The notes below the pieces were generated by a model, which had not been told where the DNA came from, ran no database searches, and saw only the letters and a list, made by a program, of their open reading frames with translations. Shown here piece by piece: positions 25,033 to 33,778 of a stretch of DNA of 64,000 nucleotides. Within the stretch, counting starts at the first letter, position 1; each line of letters opens with the position of its first letter. Made by a program: the position numbers and the translations under genes. The DNA comes from Thalassoglobus neptunius (GTDB lineage Bacteria; Planctomycetota; Planctomycetia; Planctomycetales; Planctomycetaceae), in assembly GCF_007859735.1 (NCBI RefSeq), contig NZ_SIHI01000006.1:44254-108253 (forward strand), read 5' to 3'.

Positions 25033-27447
25033 CTACGGTTGGGCGTCACTGGGTGAAGATGATGACGCCTGAACTGGAGGGGACGAAGTCGCGTTGAGAA
25101 ACTGAAGTCGAACTTCGTTCTCTTGTATCGAAAACAGTTCCAGCTGAAGCTGTGAGCTTCCGAACTGCAGCGTGGGCAACGGTCGGGTGTTGTCAAGTTT
25201 TCGGGATGTCCAGTCTGTCCAGACGTCCGCGAGAATCGTGCGAAACTGCTGCTCGTCGACAGAACCGTTCCACGTGGAGTCGAGAACTTCGATGGCCGGG
25301 TTCGCGATCCATTCCACTTGAAGTGACTCCAATCGGTTCTCGCTGCGGATCGTCGACAACCTAAGTTGCTGCTGCATTGAAAATTCAATCGTACCGGCGG
25401 TCTTGCTGTCGCGGAGAGCGACTTCAAACGATGCCCGAGGAATGGTGAGTGTGATGATCGTCGAATCTTGCTCGCGATCCTGCTCAGGTGAGTGCACGGA
25501 AAATGGTTCGATCAATCTCAATCCGACATCCCATGCGGGGGACGATTCGTTTTCCAGTGCAGTTGGAGATGGTCGACTGACGGCTTCGAATCCGGAGAAG
25601 ATTTTCTGAAGTGTCTGACGGTCTGCGAGTTCTGCAAATCTGGCATCCTGAATATCAAGAACGTTGATATATGCCAGTCCATCAGCAATCGCGAGTTGTG
25701 CGAGTGCCTTGAGAGCGTCCAGTGTGATCAGAAAATCGAGGTGAGATTTCTTGCCGACATCGTTGACGGTCAACTGGTTGCCCTGAGTTGAGAAATCCGT
25801 CGGAATCTTGCTCGATCGATGAGTCAGAACTTCCATGTCGAAGACGATGGAAACCCCTCGACTGTCCGTTCGCACCTGACTCGGTGAGACACTCAGGATG
25901 GGAACCAAGGCCGGGAGCGGCCACAGTAACCTTGCTAGTCGCGGGGCATTGCGTGTTTGAAGCTCTCCCTGGACGACTTCCAGCATGGTCGGAACGACTC
26001 CGAGGACCGCTTCTTCCAATTCGTTCTTGCGAAGATACAGCCCTCCGACCAGTCCAGTGATGATGTTCGCTTCGGAGAATGTTTCGCTGTCGAGATGAGT
26101 CACGACAGGTTTTGAAATATGCCAGTTGTGGTCCGCAATTTGAAACTCCTGACGAAGCGGAAGGAGCTTGAGTCCGGAGGGAGTCACAGTCGGTTGAAAT
26201 TCTACAGACAGGCGAACCGGATGCTGGTGTCCGAGGTTCACGTGAAATTCACCGGTCGTTGCGGATTCGTCGCTGAACCGGAGCTGTGCTTCTTTGATGG
26301 TCAGAAGCAACGGGGACAGATCAAAATCAGCACGAAATCGACCTCCTGAAATTGCGTGGAGTTCACATTTTTCGAGGTTCCCGTCAAAGGCGATGTCGGA
26401 AAACAGGACGTGCACGGTTCCGGAGGACGACTTGAACTCTCGCTCGATGTCTGGGAGTTCTCCGCGAAGCGCCGAACGCGGAAGGAATTCAGAGATGCCG
26501 TCAGAGATACTGGCGAGTGCTTCGTTCCCGAGACGAAGTGCAAGTTTGTCCGCGAGGGTCACCTGAGTCATGAGTGACTGTTCGTAGAAGTTCGCCATGA
26601 TCGGCAGCTTGGCCGTTTCTGCGGTACTCTCCAGCTTGACGACATTCTCAATTGATGGATCTGTCAACCAGTTCAAAACGTCCGGGTTCGCGAATGCGAT
26701 TCTCCAGACATCGTGCCCAGCATTTTCGACGACGCTGAGTTCTGCGCTCCCGCCCGCTTCGGAGAGTTTGCGAACAAGTTCTGCTGAGAAATCCGAAGAG
26801 ATGAGTTCGTCATTCGATCCGTGAATGGCCCAGACGGGAATTTTCGAGTTCGCGAGCGACTTCAGGTCCAGCCCATTTTCAGTTTCCCCTCCGGACAGGG
26901 CCATCACTCCCTGCCAAAGCTCCGGAGAGTCTGCTGCGAGACTCCACGCCCCGTATCCTCCCATTGACCATCCACAGAGAGTTCGTCGAGACGGGTCAAT
27001 CGAATACTCGGACTCGACTTCCTTCAGGATCTTTAACGCACGATCAGCATCGGGAGAATTGGCAAGCCAGGCGGTGAGATGCCGAGAGCGTTCGCTTTCA
27101 CATTGTGGGAAGACCGCGATGAACGGGAGATTGGGATGCTCTTCCAACGCGACTCCCAACCCGACTGAGAGCGGTTGATACCCATCGGTTCCCTTTTCAC
27201 CCGCTCCATGCAGAAAGAGCACCACGGGCCAGGCTTTGTCGGGAGAATAGTCGTTCGGGAGATAGACTCCGTAGCGATGGTCGCCCGATTCGTCGTGGAA
27301 CACCTTGATCGAAAATCCGGGAGGAAGTTCGACCGACTCCGCTGGCGGTGATGCGAAGCACTGGGAAAAGCTAAGGCAAACGAACGCAATAGCGACTGCA
27401 ACTGTTCTCAACAGTTGCAGTTCTCGAATTTCCCGCAGTTTGCCCAT
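25033..27447 (-). CDS. Secreted alpha/beta hydrolase with a large unassigned C-terminal region
   Basis: 804 residues. A signal peptide (VAVAIAFVCLSFSQCFA) is followed by an esterase domain of the PHB-depolymerase/dienelactone-hydrolase type (about 40-270): VVLFLHGAGEKGTDG forms the oxyanion region, CGWSMGGYGAW the nucleophile elbow with Ser, AIHGSNDELI the Asp region and NAGHDVW the His. Residues about 280-804, over 500 in number, have an alternating hydrophobic beta-rich pattern and match nothing I know. The tail ends in a Pro/Ser-rich linker (SSPPVQASSSSPSDAQP). The hydrolase resembles the shorter esterase at 47539-48330. It lies 7 nt after an 82-residue gene, so the two form an operon. Substrate unknown. 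Confidence 0.85.
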   Translation of the reverse strand: MGKLREIRELQLLRTVAVAIAFVCLSFSQCFASPPAESVELPPGFSIKVFHDESGDHRYGVYLPNDYSPDKAWPVVLFLHGAGEKGTDGYQPLSVGLGVALEEHPNLPFIAVFPQCESERSRHLTAWLANSPDADRALKILKEVESEYSIDPSRRTLCGWSMGGYGAWSLAADSPELWQGVMALSGGETENGLDLKSLANSKIPVWAIHGSNDELISSDFSAELVRKLSEAGGSAELSVVENAGHDVWRIAFANPDVLNWLTDPSIENVVKLESTAETAKLPIMANFYEQSLMTQVTLADKLALRLGNEALASISDGISEFLPRSALRGELPDIEREFKSSSGTVHVLFSDIAFDGNLEKCELHAISGGRFRADFDLSPLLLTIKEAQLRFSDESATTGEFHVNLGHQHPVRLSVEFQPTVTPSGLKLLPLRQEFQIADHNWHISKPVVTHLDSETFSEANIITGLVGGLYLRKNELEEAVLGVVPTMLEVVQGELQTRNAPRLARLLWPLPALVPILSVSPSQVRTDSRGVSIVFDMEVLTHRSSKIPTDFSTQGNQLTVNDVGKKSHLDFLITLDALKALAQLAIADGLAYINVLDIQDARFAELADRQTLQKIFSGFEAVSRPSPTALENESSPAWDVGLRLIEPFSVHSPEQDREQDSTIITLTIPRASFEVALRDSKTAGTIEFSMQQQLRLSTIRSENRLESLQVEWIANPAIEVLDSTWNGSVDEQQFRTILADVWTDWTSRKLDNTRPLPTLQFGSSQLQLELFSIQENEVRLQFLNATSSPPVQASSSSPSDAQP

Positions 27448-27460
27448 GAGTGAATCACTC
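27448..27460. repeat. 13-nt palindrome at the hydrolase start
   Basis: GAGTGAATCACTC is a perfect 6+1+6 inverted repeat directly before the ATG at 27447 and overlapping the stop codon of the preceding gene. In the mRNA it could form a small hairpin covering the ribosome-binding region of the hydrolase. Confidence 0.35.
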
Positions 27461-27703
27461 CGCCGCGAGATTCTGTTCGTACAATCGTGCGATGTCTTCT
27501 TCCGTCACTGTGATAATTCGCGTGAAACCGGTGTGGGCTCGCTCATAGGTAATTTTTGATGCGAGTTGCGGCTGCAGTTGAATGGCTTCAGCGATCACAT
27601 TCTTTTCTTCCGGAGTCAGCCCGCTGATTGCATCATCCCAAAGAGTCAAGGTTTCGATGACAAGGGATTCCAGTCGAGGATCGAATTTGTTGTAACCAGC
27701 CAT
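27455..27703 (-). CDS. Conserved small protein of unknown function
   Basis: 82 residues from the ATG at 27703, preceded by GAAAG. The frame stays open to 28009 upstream, but that part is basic, low in hydrophobics and unlike a protein domain. The sequence is acidic and helical (FDPRLESLVIETLTLWDDAISGLTPEEKNVIAEAIQ), with ITVTEEDIARLYEQNLAAE at the end, resembling a small soluble helical-bundle protein. I do not recognise a family. It is the first gene of an operon with the secreted hydrolase. Confidence 0.7.
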   Translation of the reverse strand: MAGYNKFDPRLESLVIETLTLWDDAISGLTPEEKNVIAEAIQLQPQLASKITYERAHTGFTRIITVTEEDIARLYEQNLAAE

Positions 27704-28136
27704 GTTTCTTTCGCGATGTGAATTTTTGAGAGTACAACACTTTGTTCCTACTGTAGCGGTCGACCATTGACGTGTCGATTGACGAGACTGGAGTTGGGCG
27801 AATCCAGTCGCATTTCGGGTCGCATTTTCGGGCGGGGGAATCGGTTCCGAGAAGAACGAAACAGCAGGAGTGCGAAATCCTCGACGATTCGATACTTTGA
27901 CGAGGTGAGAGTCCTTCTCGTTCCACTTCAAGTTCGGGTGCGATTGTCCGTGCAACAGAGCGGACTGCACTTTTCGCATCCCCACGAACTTGCATCGCGG
28001 AATGATCACGAGGAATGATCACTCTGTTTGGTTGAGAAATCGACGCAAACCCAGTGAAAGTGACTCTTACCGGAAGTCGTCTCGAAACGACAGAATTGAT
28101 GAACAAAATGACATCGCTACGGAAGACCAATCGCTG
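27704..28136. other. Divergent promoter region with a tandem repeat
   Basis: 433 nt between the divergent 82-residue gene and pyrD. Open frames on both strands here have no support. It contains the tandem repeat at 27999-28022 and should hold both promoters. Confidence 0.45.
27999..28022. repeat. Tandem 11-nt direct repeat upstream of pyrD
   Basis: GGAATGATCAC occurs twice with a 13-nt period (27999-28009 and 28012-28022), separated by GA. Each copy contains the palindrome TGATCA. It is about 115 nt before the pyrD start and may be a pair of regulator half-sites. Confidence 0.4.
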
Positions 28137-29063
28137 ATGGCGGATCTGCAAGTTACGTTGAATCGATTAAAACTCCGAAATCCCATCCTCGTGGCATCGG
28201 GAACCTTTGGATATGCACGCGAGATGGCGGCGTTCGTCAATTTTTCGGATCTGGGAGGAATCGTTCCCAAAACCGTGACGGGAGAATCTCGCATTGGCAA
28301 TCCTCCTCCGCGGACGGTTGAAACGTCTTCCGGAATGCTGAACTCGATTGGGCTCGATAACGACGGGATTGACGTCTTTATTAACAAGCACGTTCCCTAT
28401 CTGACGGGGCTTGATACCGCGCTGATCGCGAATGTGGCTGGGCGGACCGTTGACGATTTCGCGATGCTGGCCGAACGACTCTCCGGCGTTTCGGGGATCG
28501 CGGCTGTTGAGCTGAACATTTCGTGCCCCAATGTGTCCGGGGGAGTCGATTTCGGAACGAATCCGGATTCCGCCAAGGAAGTGGTCGCAGCTGTTCGAAA
28601 TGCGTGTCCGTTTCCGGTAATTGCCAAGTTGACCCCGAATGTGACCGACATCACTGCAATTGCTGCCGGAGCTGCAGAGGGAGGGGCTGACGCGGTCTCG
28701 TGTGTGAACACGTTTCAGGGAATGGCGATTGACTGGCGACGACGGAAAGCGGTTCTCGGAAACGTTCTCGGAGGATTGAGCGGACCGGCGATCAAGCCTC
28801 TCGCACTCCGGTGTGTTTATCAGATCGCCAAATCGGTCGACATCCCCATTATTGGCATCGGAGGGATTTCAACGATTGATGATGTGTTGGAATTCCTCGT
28901 TGCCGGGGCAACCGCCGTTCAAATTGGAACAGCGAACTTTTACAATCCTGCGGTCTCTGGATCGATGGCGACGCTGCTCAATCAGCAACTCGACGCGGAC
29001 GGAATCCGCTCAGTCGCAGAAATCGTCGGTTCCATTCATCAGACAACTCAGCAATCATGCTGA
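28137..29063 (+). CDS. pyrD: Dihydroorotate dehydrogenase, class 1
   Basis: 308 residues. The enzyme oxidises dihydroorotate to orotate in pyrimidine synthesis using FMN. Motifs: [57 protein letters not shown] with the catalytic Cys of class 1[19 protein letters not shown] and [12 protein letters not shown]. The Cys base and the lack of an N-terminal membrane helix place it in class 1B rather than class 2. Class 1B normally needs the PyrK iron-sulfur partner, and no pyrK is next to it. ATG at 28137 with GGAAG about 11 nt upstream; an upstream in-frame extension to 27990 is unrelated sequence. trpS follows after 52 nt. Confidence 0.95.
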   Translation: MADLQVTLNRLKLRNPILVASGTFGYAREMAAFVNFSDLGGIVPKTVTGESRIGNPPPRTVETSSGMLNSIGLDNDGIDVFINKHVPYLTGLDTALIANVAGRTVDDFAMLAERLSGVSGIAAVELNISCPNVSGGVDFGTNPDSAKEVVAAVRNACPFPVIAKLTPNVTDITAIAAGAAEGGADAVSCVNTFQGMAIDWRRRKAVLGNVLGGLSGPAIKPLALRCVYQIAKSVDIPIIGIGGISTIDDVLEFLVAGATAVQIGTANFYNPAVSGSMATLLNQQLDADGIRSVAEIVGSIHQTTQQSC

Positions 29064-29115
29064 ATTGCGTCCAGGTGACGCGTTCGAGTTTCTTCAACCA
29101 GATAATGTTGTAGCT

Positions 29116-30099
29116 ATGCGAGTTCTCTCCGGTATCCAGCCAACTGGGCGATTTCACTTAGGAAACTACTTCGGCGCGATTCGGCAATACATCGCATTGC
29201 AAAACAACGAGCAGGCTTTCTATTTCATCGCGGACCTTCACGCGCTGACGACCGTTCGTAATCCGGAAGACTTTCGGGCGAACGTTCGCGATGCAGCACT
29301 CGACCTGTTGGCTCTCGGGCTGCAACCGGATCAGGCGACTCTCTTTCGACAATCGGATGTTCCGGAGGTGACCGAACTCACCTGGCTGTTGATGACGGTC
29401 ACTCAGATGAGTCTTCTCGAAAAGTGCCATGCCTACAAAGACAAAATCGCGAAGGGCTTGCCAGCGGACGCGGGATTGTTCACGTACCCGGTGTTGATGG
29501 CGGCCGATATCCTTGCTTACGACAGCGACCTTGTGCCAGTCGGTCAGGATCAGATTCAGCATGTCGAAGTGACTCGAGATCTCGCTCAGCGTTTCAATCA
29601 CATCTACGACACTGAAGTCTTCGTTCTTCCCAAATCTCATGTTCTCGAAAGCACCGCAAAAGTTCCGGGAACTGATGGCGAGAAGATGTCCAAGAGTTAC
29701 AACAATACGATTGGTCTCTTCGAGTCACCTAAGAAGATGCGTAAGAAGTTCATGTCTGTCAAAACAGACTCAACACCGGTCGAGGATCCCAAAAATCCGG
29801 AGACCTGCGCCGTCTTCGGGCTCTACAAACTCTTTGCGGACGAGACGGAACAGAAGGCTCTTGCCGAACGTTACCGGGCAGGGGGAATGGGATACGGAGA
29901 AGCGAAACAGACGCTTTACGACAAAGCAATGGAACACTTTGCCGAAGCTCGTTCTCGTCGTGAAGAACTGGAAGCCAATCCGGACGAAGTCGAAGACATT
30001 CTCCGCGCAGGCGCAGCGAAGGCTCGAGTCAAAGCACAGGAAGTTCTTTCTCGCGCGCGTGAGGCATGCGGAATGTCCGCTCGTCATGCCAACGACTGA
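29116..30099 (+). CDS. trpS: Tryptophanyl-tRNA synthetase
   Basis: 327 residues, the bacterial length. Class I signature sites are present: [21 protein letters not shown] (the HIGH-type motif) and [12 protein letters not shown] (KMSKS). Tryptophan-binding and core segments are [53 protein letters not shown] and [15 protein letters not shown]. The C-terminal anticodon-binding helices follow. The ATG at 29116 gives the family N-terminus; the longer open frame from 28813 overlaps pyrD and is rejected. No clear Shine-Dalgarno. Probably co-transcribed with pyrD. Confidence 0.97.
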   Translation: MRVLSGIQPTGRFHLGNYFGAIRQYIALQNNEQAFYFIADLHALTTVRNPEDFRANVRDAALDLLALGLQPDQATLFRQSDVPEVTELTWLLMTVTQMSLLEKCHAYKDKIAKGLPADAGLFTYPVLMAADILAYDSDLVPVGQDQIQHVEVTRDLAQRFNHIYDTEVFVLPKSHVLESTAKVPGTDGEKMSKSYNNTIGLFESPKKMRKKFMSVKTDSTPVEDPKNPETCAVFGLYKLFADETEQKALAERYRAGGMGYGEAKQTLYDKAMEHFAEARSRREELEANPDEVEDILRAGAAKARVKAQEVLSRAREACGMSARHAND

Positions 30100-30177
30100 T
30101 CGACTGTTTTGCCACTGTCTTCTTTGAAACTGTCTTCTCGCACATCACGGGGAGACGCAACACTGTTCGGAAGAGTG

Positions 30178-30212
30178 AGTTCAAGCGAGCGCACAGGAAA
30201 GAGCAATTTGCT
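30178..30212. repeat. Stop-codon-proximal repeat, copy B
   Basis: Plus strand AGTTCAAGCGAGCGCACAGG followed by AAAGAGCAATTTGCT, abutting the stop codon (30213-30215) of the CtBP-like dehydrogenase gene. The first 24 nt match copy A (13035-13058) at 23 of 24 positions. Next to the stop is AGAGCAATTTGCTCT, a palindrome that could form a short hairpin in the mRNA. Confidence 0.6.
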
Positions 30213-31178
30213 CTAGCTGTCGATTTCGACTCCGTTGACGATGTTTTCCGGCTGCTCGCCTCGAACCATGGCGACGATCTGATGGGCGACTCGTTCGCGC
30301 AATTCGATAAGTGCTTCTTCGGAAACAAAGGCTGCGTGCGGTGTTGTCACGACATCTTCCCGGCGATAAAGCTCGTCGGTGATGTTGGGAGGTTCAGGAG
30401 AAAAGACATCCAGTCCGGCCCCGGACAATTTTCCTGTCTTCAGCCCCTGTAAGAGTGCGTCGGGATCAACGAGCCCTCCGCGCGATGTATTGATCAGCAC
30501 AGCCCCTGGTTTCATTGCCGAGATCGCCTTGCTGTCGATGATGTTGTGGGTGTCCTCCTTTAAGGGAACATGCAGGCTGATGTATTCCGAAGTCTTCAGT
30601 AACTCTTCAAGGCTCACCATCGTGCAACCGGTGCCGTAGTCGTTTCCGGAAGGAGTATAAGCGACGACATCGAGACCGAAGCTTTCGGCACGAGCCCGGA
30701 CAGCTTGTCCAATCCGACCGAATCCAATCAGTCCCAGTCGGGAGCCTGCGAGTCGTTTCATCGGAGGCCCGGAGGACAGATCGTATTCGCCGCGTTTTGA
30801 TCGCAGATGAAAGAATGCGATATTTCGTTCGAGAGCGAGCAGAAGCGCCAACGTATGATCAGCAACTTCGGGGATGCAATAATCGGGAATATTCGTCACC
30901 GTGATCCCTTGGGACGTGGCGAAGTCGACATCGATGTTGTCGAGGCCAATTCCCATCCGGCAGATGAGGCGGCAGTCCGAAGCCGATTCGATCACGGTCT
31001 TCGTCACCTGTCCCCAGCAGGTTGCGATCGCAATCACATCCTGAGCAAGGTTTGCGAGAGTCTCTTCGGAGTCATCCGGAGCGTCGACAATTTCGAGCGA
31101 CTCTTCCGACAAGATCTTGGACTCGATATCGAGTTCAGTCCACGGGTGATCGGTGATCAGAACTTTCTTTGAGGCCAT
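30213..31178 (-). CDS. D-isomer-specific 2-hydroxyacid dehydrogenase, CtBP-like
   Basis: 321 residues. NAD-dependent 2-hydroxyacid dehydrogenase fold with an inserted Rossmann domain: LGLIGFGRIGQAVRARAESFG is the dinucleotide site. The catalytic triad positions are visible in LINTSRGGLVD (Arg), GLDVFSPEPP (Glu) and VTTPHAAFVSEEA (His). The N-terminal KVLITDHPWTELDIE and the DYCIPEVADHTLALLLAL segment are typical of the C-terminal-binding-protein branch common in planctomycetes. It reduces a 2-keto acid or oxidises a 2-hydroxy acid; substrate not readable. Convergent with trpS, with the repeat B between them. Confidence 0.93.
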   Translation of the reverse strand: MASKKVLITDHPWTELDIESKILSEESLEIVDAPDDSEETLANLAQDVIAIATCWGQVTKTVIESASDCRLICRMGIGLDNIDVDFATSQGITVTNIPDYCIPEVADHTLALLLALERNIAFFHLRSKRGEYDLSSGPPMKRLAGSRLGLIGFGRIGQAVRARAESFGLDVVAYTPSGNDYGTGCTMVSLEELLKTSEYISLHVPLKEDTHNIIDSKAISAMKPGAVLINTSRGGLVDPDALLQGLKTGKLSGAGLDVFSPEPPNITDELYRREDVVTTPHAAFVSEEALIELRERVAHQIVAMVRGEQPENIVNGVEIDS

Positions 31179-31247
31179 CGCGTTCGTTGTCCTTTTCCTG
31201 AGCTGCCTGAACCTGTCAAAATCGCACTCGGTTGAACTTCTCTTTCG

Positions 31248-32450
31248 TTAATCAGCACGGCGACGTTTGATCAGTCGGAGGGCAGCGGAATAACTCAATC
31301 GTGATGTTTTCTCTTTCGGGAACTGGCGAAACCATCGAAACAGAATCCGAGCGGTTTCAAAGTCTCCCGGGCGCAATTGTTCGTTCGGTCTTGTCGGTTT
31401 TGAATGGCGGGTTCTCGAAGAATTAAGCGGATTTAATATTCCCATAGCCTGTTCGACGCTGCTCGGCTCGTCAATCAACTGGTGAATGACACCGCGCGAA
31501 ACGACAAGCCATCGAGGTTGAGAATCAATTTCGGAAGTGAATCGGTAGACAAAATTCGCTCGATTGGTCCAGTCATGAAATCGCCGCAGTCGATCATTCA
31601 GGTATCGAAATGCTTTCATGCGGTCACGAAGGCGAGCGGCGGTCTCGAAGTTTTTCTCACCGGCAGCTTCGCGCATTTGAGTTTCGATCTCAGCTGTCAC
31701 GTCTTCAGCGGACCCATTCAAAAATGATCGTGCGCGTTTGAACGCGCGGAGATATGCAGTCTTCGAACACTTGCCAATACAGGGGCTGAGGCACGTTCCG
31801 AGATCCGCCCGTAAGCACGGAGTGGATGGAGCTTCGGGAGTCGGTTGACCAGAGAAATACAAGACCGTCGACTTTGGGCAATCACGAAGTTGGAAGTGGA
31901 GGTTTAACTCTTCTGTCGCATCTCTGGACCATTGATTGAATGGGATCGGTCCCCAGATGCCCTGATAGCGACCACGCAGTTCTTCGACAAACTCGAACCC
32001 GCCGACCGGGTGATCGATCGCGACGACATATCCCGTTTTAAGCTGAGTCGGGTGACCGATGACATTCATCAAGGGGCGAAATTTTCGGATCAGTTCTCTC
32101 TCGCGAATTCTGGCGATGAGTCCGTGATCCAGCGGCTGCCAGATCAGTCGGACGGCCGCCCGACGAATTCGCGATTCCCTTCGGCGAGCACGTTTTTGCG
32201 TGAAGTAGGTTTGTAACCGGTTCGCCAGGGAGACCGACATCCCGACGTAGACGATTTGATTCTCAGAATTGATCAAGCTGTAGACGCCCGGACTCTGCGG
32301 GCAGTTTTCCCGCACTCTCGAACGGATCGTTTTGAGTGTTCCCGTCAGATCGATTGTCCGGACCGATTCACGGCTCGGGCAGCGTTCAGAAGTCGCAAAA
32401 GTTGTCGCAAGTTCTTCTGGGATCGTTACTTGCGATCGTTTGCGGGGCAT
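31248..32450 (-). CDS. GIY-YIG nuclease, UvrC N-terminal-half / Cho-like
   Basis: 400 residues from the ATG at 32450, which has AAGGAC about 6 nt upstream; an open extension to 32498 is less likely. Residues about 55-145 form a GIY-YIG domain (CPQSPGVYSLINSENQIVYVGMS, LANRLQTYF). A cysteine cluster follows at about 210-245 (PCLRADLGTCLSPCIGKCS), like the segment of UvrC known to hold an iron-sulfur cluster. A UVR-type helical motif follows (AAGEKNFETAARLRDRMKAF). The RNase H-like and helix-hairpin-helix domains of full UvrC are absent, so the protein resembles Cho, which makes only the 3' incision. The C-terminal about 110 residues are basic and unassigned. No uvrA/B is nearby. Confidence 0.82.
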   Translation of the reverse strand: MPRKRSQVTIPEELATTFATSERCPSRESVRTIDLTGTLKTIRSRVRENCPQSPGVYSLINSENQIVYVGMSVSLANRLQTYFTQKRARRRESRIRRAAVRLIWQPLDHGLIARIRERELIRKFRPLMNVIGHPTQLKTGYVVAIDHPVGGFEFVEELRGRYQGIWGPIPFNQWSRDATEELNLHFQLRDCPKSTVLYFSGQPTPEAPSTPCLRADLGTCLSPCIGKCSKTAYLRAFKRARSFLNGSAEDVTAEIETQMREAAGEKNFETAARLRDRMKAFRYLNDRLRRFHDWTNRANFVYRFTSEIDSQPRWLVVSRGVIHQLIDEPSSVEQAMGILNPLNSSRTRHSKPTRPNEQLRPGDFETARILFRWFRQFPKEKTSRLSYSAALRLIKRRRAD

Positions 32451-32655
32451 TGTCCGTCCTTGTAAATCATGCTGTGCATCCTGTCTCCGGCAGAGCAAAT
32501 GATCATATCTGGGGAATGGTCAGAGAGTGAAGATGGAAATGGAACCGCCTTGCCACTCCCGACGATTTTCTCCACTCAGGGGACTCCCTGTGGAATGCAG
32601 AAGTCGATACGATGCGTCGCTTGGAACACACTTACAGATTGAGGTTTGAGAAACA

Positions 32656-33705
32656 ATGGCGGAGACGATTCGTATCGGACTGATTGGTGCCGGAAAAAAT
32701 ACACAGGAACGTCATATTCCGGAGCTGAAAAACATCGACGATGTCGTGATTGCTGGCGTCGTCAATCGTTCGATGGAGTCGTCCCAGGCTGTCGCCGAAA
32801 AGTTCGGAATCGAAAAGTGTTTCTCATCACCTCAAGAGTTAATCGAATCACCCGACATCGATGCTGTCGTCATCGGGACCTGGCCCGATCAACATTGTTC
32901 GCTCACCTGTGCGGCTCTCAAAGCGGGGAAGCACGTTCTGACCGAAGCCCGGATGGCGCGAGATCTTGCTGAAGCTCGCCAAATGCTGGAGGCAGCCAAG
33001 GCGCATCCCGAACTTGTGGCTCAAGTTGTTCCCAGCCCGTTCGGGCTCGTTTGTGGACCGTCTGTCAGTTCGATGGTTAAAAGCCACTTTCTCGGAGATC
33101 TTCGCGAAGTTGTTGTTCTCGGCGCGAACGATCAATTCTGGGACTACAGCAAACCGCTGAGTCCTCGTCAGGATTCTCAACTGAGCGGGAAGAACATTCT
33201 GTCGCTCGGCATTCTCCACGAAACTCTGATGCGATGGGCTCCCGAGCCAGTTCAGATTTTCGCTCAAGCGGAACTCTTTGAGCCAACACGACCTTCTGCC
33301 GACTCCGGAGAGTTCGTGACAGCATCGGTTCCCGACAGCGTACAGATTCTTTCTGAACTCAAAGGGGGCGCCCGCTGCATGTATCATTTGAGCGGGGTGA
33401 TTCTCTTTGGTCCGGGGCTTCAGATTCATCTCTACGGAAGCCGTGGCACGATGAAAATTGAATTCGTGAACGGAGAAGAAATCGTCTGGCACGGACGCGC
33501 AGGTGACGAAGAGCTGCAACGGCTCGAAATCCCGGAAGAAGAACTTGGGCGATGGCAGGTCGAAGAAGATTTCGTGGCAGCGATTCGAGGAGAACGGAAG
33601 GTCGACCTCACCGATTTTGAGACAGGCGTGAAGTACATGGAATTCGTCGAAGCTGTTTCGATGAGTGCTGAGTCGAATCAGCCCGTCGAACTTCCACTCG
33701 AATAG
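32656..33705 (+). CDS. Gfo/Idh/MocA family oxidoreductase (cytoplasmic)
   Basis: 349 residues. The N-terminal Rossmann domain begins IRIGLIGAGKNTQERHIPEL and has VVIGTWPDQHCSLTCAALKAGKHVLTEARMA, close to the family EKP motif, although Glu-Ala-Arg replaces Glu-Lys-Pro, so the usual catalytic Lys is not obvious. The C-terminal domain shows LSLGILHETLMRW and LYGSRGTMKIEF. The enzymes oxidise or reduce sugars or their derivatives with NAD(P). Unlike the one at the left edge it has no signal peptide. The start has GAGG about 11 nt upstream. murD follows after 73 nt on the same strand. Confidence 0.87.
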   Translation: MAETIRIGLIGAGKNTQERHIPELKNIDDVVIAGVVNRSMESSQAVAEKFGIEKCFSSPQELIESPDIDAVVIGTWPDQHCSLTCAALKAGKHVLTEARMARDLAEARQMLEAAKAHPELVAQVVPSPFGLVCGPSVSSMVKSHFLGDLREVVVLGANDQFWDYSKPLSPRQDSQLSGKNILSLGILHETLMRWAPEPVQIFAQAELFEPTRPSADSGEFVTASVPDSVQILSELKGGARCMYHLSGVILFGPGLQIHLYGSRGTMKIEFVNGEEIVWHGRAGDEELQRLEIPEEELGRWQVEEDFVAAIRGERKVDLTDFETGVKYMEFVEAVSMSAESNQPVELPLE

Positions 33706-33778
33706 GAGAGCGTCCACGCCTCGTCATTGAGTCGGCGATGGTCAACGACTGCGACTTCGTGCTTCAGAAACTTACGGA

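Noticed and set aside
27633..28151. 172-codon open frame on the minus strand before pyrD
   Set aside because: No motif; it overlaps both the 82-residue gene and the pyrD start, and is low in complexity.
28813..29115. N-terminal extension of the trpS frame
   Set aside because: It overlaps pyrD in another frame and is unlike any synthetase; the family N-terminus begins at 29116.
32848..33717. 289-codon open frame on the minus strand
   Set aside because: Antisense to the Gfo/Idh/MocA oxidoreductase gene, which has full family motifs.
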